Assembly (NCBI GenBank): GCA_033398695.1
Contig: CM065804.1
Location: forward strand, 6,929,001-6,993,000
Origin: Orobanche coerulescens
Lineage: Eukaryota; Streptophyta; Magnoliopsida; Lamiales; Orobanchaceae
Length of the DNA stretch: 64,000 nucleotides
Reading direction: 5' to 3'
In this document: piece after piece, positions 10,953 to 19,875 of the stretch
Layout of the letters: the number at the start of each line of letters is the position of its first letter
Position numbering within the stretch: position 1 is the stretch's first letter
Program-made: the position numbers and the translations under genes
Notes under the pieces: model-generated
The model's database searches: none
What the model saw: only the letters and a program-made list of their open reading frames with translations
What the model was told of the DNA's origin: nothing

Positions 10953-11271
10953 GTGGGGCTTTTGAAAGTTGATGTACTAGGTGGGGTCCTTGGCATATGT
11001 TGTCTGATAAATTTTGTGGAGTTATTTAATCATGTCAGAGAAATTGTTCAATTTTGGCAAATTGTTCAATTTTCTTTTTGTTGTAACATTGTTTTATAAT
11101 GAAAAAAATATGAGAATGCGATAAAGTTTGTGACCCTAATAATTTATTTTATAATTTTAAATTATTGGCCGTAAAAATTGAATATTAGTAATGCCAAATT
11201 ATTTTATTTTTATGAAAAAAATGGTATATACATGTATATATGTTGCAAGAAGGACAATAATGTGGACTAAG
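10953..11271. other. AT-rich intergenic spacer
   Basis: No gene or bounded repeat is seen. The spacer ends at the 3' target duplication of the LINE. Confidence 0.5.
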
Positions 11272-12850
11272 GTCCACTTTGCATTATGTACCAAAATCAA
11301 ACCAAACATACCCAGTATATCCCGCTCAGAGCAGGGTCTGGGGAGGGTAAGATGTACGCAGACCATGCCCCTACCTTTTACGGTAGGGAGGCTGTTTCCG
11401 TGAAGACCCTCAGCTTAGTGCACAACAAAGTATAGAGTGGTATATAGAAAGAAGCATATGATACGAAAAAGCTCACTACCATACATGAGCCCATGGTTTA
11501 ATTCACATGAGACTTACCTAGGGGGACTTTGGCAACTATACTCTCGATGAATGCTGCTCTAACCGAAGAGAGGTTGACTCTGCGCACAACTCCCTGTCAG
11601 AAAAATACCACACGCAGAAGGCAATATGATCAAATATACAGTAAAAGTAAAAAGTGTAATGCTCTAGGTCAAAATCTAACTGAGACAACCCAACCCTGAC
11701 GCTCTCAACTACAGCACCGCTCCCTACAAAAGAATCCACAACTCTGATCCGGCGCCTCCACGAGCACCTATCAACAGTCATGGTCTCGGAAAGGCTTAAG
11801 GCCTTCAAATCTAATCTCACTTGCTCCTCCCACGTCCTCCTCAGTCTGCCTCTCCTCCTCTCCCCGGCAACCAATAAACTCTCGACCCTCCTCACCGGAG
11901 CAGAAGCCTGCCTCCTGCGAACGTGGCCAAACCATCTCAATCTCCTTTCCCTAACTTTCGCTGAAATGGGCGCCACTTCAAGCGCATTCCTGAAAACCCC
12001 GTTCGAGATTCTATCCAACATTGTGCGACCACACGACCAACGTAACATTCTCATTTCCGCCGCTTCCAACTTGCTCTCAAGAGACTTCTTCATCGCCCAA
12101 CATTCGGATCCATACAACATTGCAGGTCTGATTGCCGCTCTATATAATTTACCCTTCAACTTAAGAGGGACTTTCTTGTCGCACAGGACCTCAGTCGCTG
12201 CTCTCCACCTTAGCCACCCTGCCTTGATACGATGAGTGACATCATCTTCACACTCACCTTCCTTCTGAATGATCGAACCCAAATGCTTGAACTTATCCGT
12301 ACGGGATACGATCTGATCCGCAATCATAATCTCTACTTCTTCATCGTTGCCACACCACTAAAGTTACACCAGAGATACTCGGTCTTAGACCGGCTCACAT
12401 GCAAGCCCTGGGATTCTAACTTAGACCTCCATAGCTCCAACTTCGCGTTCATTTCCCTCCTCGACTCCGCCACTAACACAATGTTGTCAGCAAAAAGCAT
12501 GCACTACGGGACGCCATCCTGTATCCCCCGCGAAATGACATCAATGATTAGAGCGAAGAGAAAAGGGCTTACTGCCGACCCCTGGTGTAGTCCTATCTCA
12601 ACCGGGAAATACTGGGTGTCACCAACTGGGGTCCTAACGCAAGTCCTAGCTTGGGAGTACATGTCTTGGATCGCCCTAACGAACGGCAACGACACCCTCC
12701 TCTCTTCTAGGCTCCTCCAAATAACATCGCGCGGAATACTATCATAAGTCTTCTCTAGATCAATGAACACCTATGGAGGTCCTTACGCCGCTCTCTAAAC
12801 TTCTCCATAAGGCGTCTCACGAGATGGTGAAGGCGTCCACTTTGCATTAT
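11272..12850 (-). mobile_element. 5'-truncated RTE-type LINE insertion
   Basis: A 16-bp direct repeat, gtccactttgcattat, flanks the element at 11272-11287 and 12835-12850. The repeat extends to about 21 bp if one mismatch is allowed. The body on the - strand runs from 12834 (5', truncated inside the reverse transcriptase) to 11288. The 3' untranslated region ends cgggatatactgggtatg followed by tttggtttgg-like T/G-rich sequence, typical of plant RTE elements. Long target duplications and 5' truncation are signatures of target-primed reverse transcription. Confidence 0.85.
11536..12834 (-). pseudogene. RTE LINE reverse transcriptase, C-terminal half, broken
   Basis: The fragment encodes the palm-thumb part of a non-LTR reverse transcriptase and the C-terminal tail of RTE proteins. 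Visible pieces in order are FIDLEKTYDSIPRDVIW (12770 downward), VGDTQYFPVEIGLHQGSAVSP, a FADN motif where the family has FADD near 12470, and the tail with HLGSIIQKEGE, YGSECW and RLRWFGHVRRR (about 12290-11880). Breaks: a frameshift just upstream of FIDLEK, a TAG stop where a Trp is expected near 12499, and a frameshift near 12345. With the second catalytic Asp changed as well, the copy cannot be active. The + strand frames here are shadows. Confidence 0.85.
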
Positions 12851-12892
12851 TTACCCATTCTAAAATGTGGCATTCAATTGAGTAGAGGTGGG

Positions 12893-14177
12893 CCGGCCGG
12901 GTCGCGACAAGGGCATGAGCAGGGGGGCTGACACATAGTGGCCCAGGATCGACCCATGTATGGGGCGGGCTGGGCCGGACTAAAACCTGGGCTGGAAAGT
13001 CGAATCCGACCGCTCGCTCGTCCCGGGCTGTCTGTGGACCGTAGGGCTGAGTATCGGGTCTGACCCGGCCCGGACCGACCCGGTCCGAAATGGCCCGGAT
13101 TATAAATGGTCGGACTTTATCGACCCGAAGCCCAGACCTGTTTAGAACCGGGCCAACCCGGTCCGGATCCGGTTAAACCAGGTCAGTCCGGGCAGGCCCG
13201 GTTCTAGCTCGATTTTGTAATTTTTTTTTTTTGCATATAAGTGTCCTTTTATTACATATAAAATGCTTTCTTCTTTACATACTCCAATAAAATACAATTA
13301 TCAATCTTAATATCTTCATTTAGTCACCAAACTCCCAAGTTCAACAATATTTTAGTATAAATAAACTTAATTAGAATAATGTGCAATCATAATTAAGCCA
13401 TTAATCATCATTATTTCATCACCACCGAGGGTAAATTACAATAATTTTTTTTTTGTATTTTTATTTTTACCGGGTCGTTCCGGGCTGAACCCGAATTTAG
13501 ACAAAATGCAGACCCGGAACCCAGACCTAATTAACAGGTCCGGTACGGGTCCGGTCCGGGTCCGGTCCGGACCATTTGTGCTCACCCCTAGTGGGCCGGG
13601 TATATATTAAAAAAAAACTTTTTGCATTTAAGAAAAATAAACTATTTTGATTAAATTAAAAAATTATTTTTTTGAACTTTAAAATAGTCTGTTAATATTA
13701 GTAAAAAAATCAATCTACAAAATTATGTTTTGGATTTTCTAAAGGGAATATGTTAACATTAATTAAAAATATAATTTAAAAAATCTATTCTGAAATTAAA
13801 AAAATATGTTAATATATTAAGTTTCTATGGGGAAAAATTGGACTTGCATTTAATTTGTAAAAAAAATAGATTATTTAATGAGATGGGAATACCATTCAAA
13901 TTTTGAAATTTGAATGGTGGGCTGGACGGGTGGGTTGGGCTGGTCGGTCGGGCGGGCTGGGCTGGTGCGTGTGGGTTGGGGGCCGGGCCGGTCTGGGCTG
14001 GGGGGTTGAGCTGGACTGGGTTGGGCTTAGGTTGGGAGGAGACGACCCAAGACCGCCCACAACCTCGGTGGACTGGGCCACGGGCGTGGGCCGGGCTAGC
14101 CCACCGGGCCCGTGGGCCTGAAAACCCCGAGCTGCGCTAGACTGGGCTGGGCCTACCTGACCCACTGGACAGCTCTA
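12893..14177. mobile_element. GC-rich hAT-like MITE (gggctgg family) holding a nested MITE
   Basis: The left end is tagaggtgggccggccgggt and the right end cccactggacagctcta, an imperfect inverted pair. Flanking 8-mers caattgag and taattaac agree at five positions. The interior at 13905-14160 is a gggctgg/ggccgggc array that opens several meaningless Gly/Pro/Trp-rich frames on both strands. A complete second MITE is inserted at 13042-13590. Confidence 0.55.
13042..13590. mobile_element. hAT-like MITE, ggtccggacc family, nested
   Basis: The 549-bp element starts tagggctgagtatcgggtc and ends gtgctcaccccta, an imperfect inverted pair. Its 8-bp flanks are gtggaccg (13034-13041) and gtgggccg (13591-13598), one mismatch. 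Both arms are ggcccggacc/ggtccgg arrays around an AT-rich core. It lies inside the older MITE at 12893-14177. Confidence 0.8.
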
Positions 14178-15230
14178 TAATTAACACCGAATGCCTTGTT
14201 TTATACCTTCTCGGCGGTGGGAATGGTAATACCATCTGTTGGTGCTGCTTTTGCCTCGCTCGTCGTGTCCTCTGCCACGCTCGCCATGGGCTGATCCATT
14301 ACTTCCATCGCCGGGGCCAGGGGCACGGCATACGGAGTACGCTCCATCGCTGCCACCCTCCCAACAATGTACTCCCCTACTGCTGCGATCATCTTCTCTT
14401 GGTGAATTCGTAGAAGGGCCTCCACCTCTATTTTTGCTCTTTGTGCCGCTATCTCGCCGGCATAATCCCCGATATCTTTGATCAGTGCCTTCCTATATGG
14501 ACCGATCGGTATGTTGGAAGGGAGCAAATGAGCATTGGCGGTTGAAGTAGAGGCACCCACAACTGGGACAACTTCTTCTTCATCCTCGTCTTCGTTTCAC
14601 TTTCTCTTTTTTTGCTGTGATTTGCATCAAACTTGAAGGCAAAGGGCTGTGTTTCTGGATCTTCTTCAAGAGACTTCCAGTAATCTGTGTTCAACTCTCT
14701 CTGAGATGGATCAAGCGCGCTGATCAGCTCCTACAAACAACATAGCAACATGGTAAGTTTAAATGGTACACTTGGTAAGAAATTACAATTTCTTACAAAT
14801 ATACCAGAACCCCATTAAGACAGACACTAATTCGTAGCTGGAAATAGTTACGGTTACGCCAATACGAAGTCATTAATTCGTAACTTCGTACTAATTTACC
14901 GTATAAAAATTATAGAGTTCGTACTCGTGGTACTAGTTACTAAATCATATTTTTACCTTTGAGTGATATTCTGGAAAGTCGTTTCCCGTGCTATACCTAT
15001 ACCTTAGCATACGGGGCCGCTTTTCTTTCTCCATACGACCGCCAATTTTCATCCCAATAGATGGTATTACTTCATAAATCCAAGCCTGCATAAGATATAA
15101 TAAGAGTATCAAACACATAAAATGGTAATCCAGATAAGAATTATTATTTAGTATCGATAATTTATTATTTAGTATCAAGTTAAGATATAATAATTACTTT
15201 ACCAATATAAAATGGTAGACCATATAAAAT

Positions 15231-15316
15231 GGTAACCCAGTTAAGATATACTAAGAGTTACAAATCACAAAAATGGTAACTCATATAAACATTTAGTATA
15301 TCTTAACTGGGTTACC
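15231..15316. repeat. Perfect 23-bp inverted repeat in DUF1985 intron
   Basis: The arms at 15231-15253 (starting ggtaacccagttaag) and 15294-15316 (ending cttaactgggttacc) are perfect reverse complements separated by 40 bp. The hairpin lies within the intron between the middle exon and the AWIYEV exon. Related ggtaac words recur across the intron. Confidence 0.8.
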
Positions 15317-16139
15317 CTTTTATACGGTAACTCGTTAAGATATAATAATTGCATTATAGAGTTATGGTAGTAGTAACTTACCAAGAATGCAATTATATTC
15401 CCTTTTAGATGGTAGGGTCCTGGAATGTACTTTTTGAGGGCATTAATTGGACCAATCAGCAGCTGGTATGCCATACTTCCCCATGGGAACTGCTCCCAAA
15501 ACTCATTGTTCTCCACTAGTACACACATCCAGTTTGGAATCTTAGTCTTGTTTGGGTCAAGCCCAACTACATACAGAGAGGCCATCAAGACCTTTTTCAG
15601 CTTCAGATAATCGGCTTCACTGCCCTTCAGCTCAACTTTGTTCACTTTAAATTTCTTGTCGATGAACTTAGTACGGAGATCTACAGGGAGTATGGGTTTG
15701 CTCTCGAGTAGCCGTGCGTACACAGAATCAATCGGGATCTGATGCATCACGTAGGGATTGAACTTGGCTGGCCCAAATTTGAGGCCGCTTACCAGCGCGA
15801 ATTCCACCCTCGAGAATCTCAAAACCCTTGCCCTTAACCTTGAACCATAGTGCTGTTTTGTCTACATCGGGCTTTGGGGTGACCTGACGGGATATCATGT
15901 AGTGCAGGGCTTTGTCGGACCGTATGACAGTGTCCAGGAGCTTTATGTAGTACCGAAAAACAGATTTATTCTTCTCTCTTATAGATTGCCTTCCAAATGA
16001 TTCGAGGCAACATCGGTTATCACAAAACCGTAGCCTCGTACCCAGTTACCATCACTTTGTGCTGTTCTGCTACTAAATTCTTCCTTTTAAATGTCCAAGT
16101 GATCTAGCATAAAACATTAACATTAAATGCTCAATGAAA

Positions 16140-16440
16140 TATGATCAGTACACAATAATAAAGTAACCTAATAAATAAATGATCATTTCTTAACGCGTTA
16201 CCAACACACAATAGAGTAACACAATAAACAAATGATCATTTCGTAATGAGTTACTAGCATGTAAAACTGTAACCCGGTTAATAAATCATAATTTCGTACA
16301 GAGTTACCATCACATACAAGAGCATTCCATCTTAGAATTGGTCGTATATAACACCTAAAGAAATGATTATTTCGTAACACAGTAAAGAAATGATCATTTC
16401 GTAACGAGTTACCAGCACACAATAGAGTAACCCAGAAATT
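16140..16440. repeat. Degenerate minisatellite in DUF1985 first intron
   Basis: Four to five diverged units of about 50-60 bp each begin with the palindrome gaaatgatcatttc, continue gtaacgagttacc, and end acacaatagagtaac. The best copies are near 16170-16220 and 16388-16440. They resemble the ggtaac/gttacc words in the other intron of this gene. Confidence 0.6.
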
Positions 16441-16798
16441 CAAATCAATTCAGCCACAAGTTATCAAGAAACATGTTATACACTGCAGAATTACAGCAAG
16501 AAGACAACAAATTATACCACGTACTAATCGTATTTAGCACGGGATTTCACAATTTCAAATATTTCAAACCAAAACTCGAAATTTTTCAGAAATGAAGTGG
16601 AACATTGAGGATTACCAGCATTTCTTTGTATGAAATCTGTCGAGGACGCTCGACGGCTTAAGTTCTGGTCGGAATCTGCGCTTCATCGGTGTATGTCGGC
16701 GCTTCGTCGTCTGAATCCTTTTCGGAATCATAGCAGTAATCTTCTTCGGCGGGGTTGCCGGACTCCGTTATGGGTTCTCGATGTTCTTCGTCCGCCAT

Positions 16799-17351
16799 TA
16801 GCAATTCTGGAGGCGGCGCTTGGGTGAGTCGGCGCTCCGGTAGTGGTTGTGAGGCGCCGCCTCGGTGAGTCTCGTCGGGGTGGTTGGTGCGGCCGTTCGG
16901 TGTGAGGGGGGATGATTGTCAGGCGGCGCTAGGGTTTCAGTGTTCGCTCGAGAGAGACGATAGAAGAGAGAAAATAGAAGAGAGATTATAGAAATGATAG
17001 AAGAGAGAAATAGCCAAAATTCAGAAAATAATAAATTTACTCCTCCCTTTAGTAAGGGTAAATTGGTCCAGATTTGTCTTTTTTGGCTACAATTTGTACA
17101 AATTAATTTCAATGACAAATATTGGAATCTACTAAGCTATATGGTTAAACCATGTCCTTTCTCTAGATCTATTTCGGGTACTCATTTTTAAATTCATGTT
17201 CGGGTGTGAGCGGGTAAGGAAAAATTGGTGGATCTGGGTGGATATGAGTATATATACCGAGCCTTATAAGATTCATCCTGAAATATATTTATTTATAAAT
17301 ATAAATTGTATTTATAAACAAAATAAATAACTTCAAATTAGGTGTTACGCT
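16799..17351 (-). other. Former promoter and leader of the DUF1985 relic
   Basis: Just upstream of the - strand ATG is a leader-like stretch with aaaccctag and a ctctctt-rich region (16925-17010), as seen in plant 5' untranslated regions. Beyond it is unassigned AT-rich DNA. No other gene is seen. Confidence 0.35.
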
Positions 17352-17776
17352 TAGGCCAGTGAGTGAATACAAATATTCGATTCGCCTCAAGATATTCGAA
17401 AAGCTGGATTTGAGTTCGATTCTTGCAATCAGATATCAAATCAAACGTTAAATTTGGATTCGGTGCAAATTAGACCGAACTGTTCGGTATGGTCCGATAT
17501 TGTAGTATTCATTTCAAATCGTAGTTCCCGGACCGAATCATCCGGTCTGGTCTTATTTTTGTATTTGTAAATTATTTGTTAAAACAGTTGTTTAAAATTC
17601 GGAACGAACTATTTACAAACGTTCTATCCGAAATACCTAGCCGAATCAAACGTCGAAACCGAAAAATATGCTTCGAACCCGAATCAAACCATAATTTATG
17701 ATCATTGATCGAACCGAAGACTGAATACCGAACCATCCTATTATTCGGTATAGTTTGGTCCGGTCACAACCCTAGA
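17352..17776. mobile_element. hAT-like MITE, ccgaac/gttcgg family, copy 2
   Basis: It starts taggccagtgagtgaatac and ends ggtcacaaccctaga, the inverse of the copy at 7964-8386. Candidate 8-bp flanks are gttacgct and cttacgcc (two mismatches). The interior is attcgattcg, gaccgaac and ggtccg units. Confidence 0.65.
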
Positions 17777-18019
17777 CTTACGCCGCTCATCAGTCATTGC
17801 CTCCCATTCTCGCCGTCCCGCCTCTCATCTTCCTTCCCCAATCCCAACTTTAAAATTACTCTCATGGCGGCTAATTATGATCAAGAGGTTGTTTTAGAAA
17901 GATGAACCTAAAACCCACTCACCCATTATTTATTCAAAGTTGGGTGGATATTCGGAGCTCTAAGTCTAAGCTAATAAATCATTACACACCGTCCTTAGTA
18001 AATCCGACATACTTTATTA
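17777..18019. other. Intergenic spacer, no gene
   Basis: This short unassigned stretch contains a cctccc/ctcatctt pyrimidine-rich patch. The open frame across it is chance. Confidence 0.4.
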
Positions 18020-18516
18020 TAGGGGTAGCAAAAAATACAGAAATACCGAGTTTACCATACTGAAAAATAAACGAAAATACCAAAAATTTTGGTATATCAA
18101 ATTTTGGATATGGTATGGCACCGTACCGAAGGTAACAATATGAATTTTTCTATTTTCGGTATTTCAGTACATACTGAAATACCAAAAAAGGGTCAGGTAT
18201 TTGGTATATAACGGTATATCGAATTTTTTTCGGTATTTTGATTGTTCAGTATTTCGGTATATATCGGTATAACAAATTTCTTTCGAAAGATTGGTAGTTC
18301 TGTAATTCGGTAAGTTCGTATACACCGATACCAAAATAAAATTCGGTATATTGAAATTCGGTACCGAAAGTCATACCGAAATTTCTGTATACACCGAATT
18401 TCGATATACTGAAATTTTCGGGACGATATCGGTATGAATTTGATTGTACCGCAAATTTCGGTACTGTATACAATTTCGATAAATATTTTCAGGACGGTAC
18501 GATATACCATCGCTAG
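18020..18516. mobile_element. hAT-like MITE, cggtataccg family, copy 2
   Basis: It starts taggggtagcaaaaaatac and ends ataccatcgcta. The flanks ctttatta and gtttgtta match at six of eight positions. Reverse-complemented, the right end and interior follow the copy at 10372-10944 (ggtatatcgtaccg, then cataccgatat). The - strand frames rich in Tyr, Arg and Ile are products of the repeats. Confidence 0.7.
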
Positions 18517-19167
18517 TTTGTTATATCCACTATGAATCATGGTAAACCGGACATACATATAGGGTGGCCATATCCAAGCCCAAACCTTCTATTTGTAAAT
18601 ATTCATAGTAGAAGGTTGTTGCTAGATTTACTGCTGGGTTGTTGCTGGTACATAGTGCACACTTTTATCCTACCAACAGTGAAATAATTGTTCTATGTTG
18701 TATGCCCCAACGTCATCAACGGTAGATATTTGTCTAACTGGTGACTCCATGACAACACTTGCAGTATTGTACTACTACCCTGGATTGTCAAGTACTCATA
18801 TAATTGATGAAGAAGAAGAAGTTGGGGCGTGTAGTAAAAGATATACTTTAGACTTTGTTTTTTATACGAAGTTTAATATCCTAATAACCGAAGTCTATCT
18901 TGATTTTTTTTCTAATTATGATCCAAATATGGGGTAAGTGAAGTAAAAGAATGCCTTTAACTTTGGTTATTTTATAATTGGCGTAGTAAAAAAGGACTTT
19001 TTACTTCAGTTATTCTATAATATATATTAGTATTTTCTGCAGTAATATATATTAGTATTTCACATTTCAAATTTAAAATTCATTGCCAAAATCTACATTC
19101 ACATATAACTAACCATCAACCACAAGAGCTCAATAATATAAGAACCAATAATTTCATATCATCCCAT
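18517..19167. other. Intergenic DNA without assigned features
   Basis: No recognisable gene or repeat boundary is seen. There is a (gaa)n patch near 18808-18822 and a local repeat of atatattagtattt near 19020-19060. Confidence 0.45.
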
Positions 19168-19446
19168 CTAAAAAAATAACATGCGTTCCAACCAATTCAA
19201 AACCAGATACATATCATAACAATAATAAAAAATGTGTAATAAAATTCTATCTATTTCATCATGAACACCACAAATAGGACAAAAAAGATTAAAAAAGATC
19301 ATATACTTCGAAACGACCAAGTCTCTCTTCAGCACATCATTGCTTTTCATGAGACGATTATACTTATCAATTTTCTTCTTCAAATCTTCAATATCGGCAC
19401 GTGAAGCAAACAAATCCACATAATCACTTTGGTGCTGGTTTAACAA
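19168..19446 (-). pseudogene. Relic of a reverse-transcriptase zinc-binding domain
   Basis: The - strand frame contains VLKRDLVVSKY, then FCPICGVHDEIDRILLH and FYYC. This CX2C...H...C layout after a conserved LKR resembles the zf-RVT domain found at the end of plant L1-type LINE proteins. The frame is short and isolated with no polymerase domain nearby, so it is at most a fragment. Assignment rests on pattern memory only. Confidence 0.4.
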
Positions 19447-19596
19447 ATCTTCTTTCCCAATAAAGAAATTACAAGATTTTACCTGAAAGCCAAAATTATA
19501 TTACCAACTAAACATATTAGCATAACGTGTCGTAACACACACATACTACAATATTATCAAACAGTCAAAAATAACTTCTACTCTGGGTGTTTCTTA

Positions 19597-19706
19597 AGCT
19601 TCGTCCTCATAGACAGAATTCTTGGAAGCACGCATTAATGCTAAACTTGCTGCTAGGTACTATGGGCCGTTTCAAATTGTGAAGAGAGTTGGTGTTGTGG
19701 CATAGT
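19597..19706 (+). pseudogene. Relic of a chromovirus integrase C-terminus
   Basis: Two frames joined by a frameshift near 19622 read LRPHRQNS, then ARINAKLAARYYGPFQIV followed by KRVGVVA, the GPY/F module at the end of Ty3/gypsy chromovirus integrases. A TAG follows immediately. Nothing else of that element is recognisable between here and element A, which begins 170 bp downstream. Confidence 0.65.
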
Positions 19707-19875
19707 CTTCCATAGTCTTCTGTAAATCTTTATTTCATCATACAATAAACAGCCTTTATCTCATCTTTTCTATTTTATCCATTTATTTAGGTTCCCAGTT
19801 TTGTTGGAACCTAACAACGAATTACAATCTTCCCACGAAAAACCAACAATAAATGACTGTACTACATGTGTTTTC

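Larger units (their letters stand above)
14201..16798 (-). pseudogene. Broken DUF1985-type gene (plant transposon-associated)
   Basis: A decayed multi-exon gene reads right to left. Exon 1 (16798-16616) opens MADEEHREPITESG, is acidic, and has one in-frame TAA. A middle exon (about 16050-15382) carries YYIKLLDTVIRSDKALHYMI, then after a frameshift near 15820 VEFALVSGLKFGP and NEFWEQFPWGSMAYQLLI, the conserved core of DUF1985. Splicing 15381-15086 out joins IIAFL to AWIYEVIPSIGMKIGGR (exon 15085-14957). The last exon (about 14740-14201) opens LDPSQRELNTDYWKSLEE and shifts frame near 14585 into a 119-residue stretch ending TIPTAEKV. DUF1985 proteins are usually encoded by, or captured in, plant Mutator- or CACTA-type elements, often with a Ulp1 protease domain. 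No protease or transposase part is visible. Function unknown. Confidence 0.6.

Noticed and set aside
11780..12747. Two long + strand frames (151 and 171 codons)
   Set aside because: They are antisense shadows of the RTE reverse transcriptase on the - strand.
13896..14165. Pro/Gly/Trp-rich frames on both strands
   Set aside because: They come from the GC-rich gggctgg array of a MITE; three overlapping frames on two strands are open for the same compositional reason.
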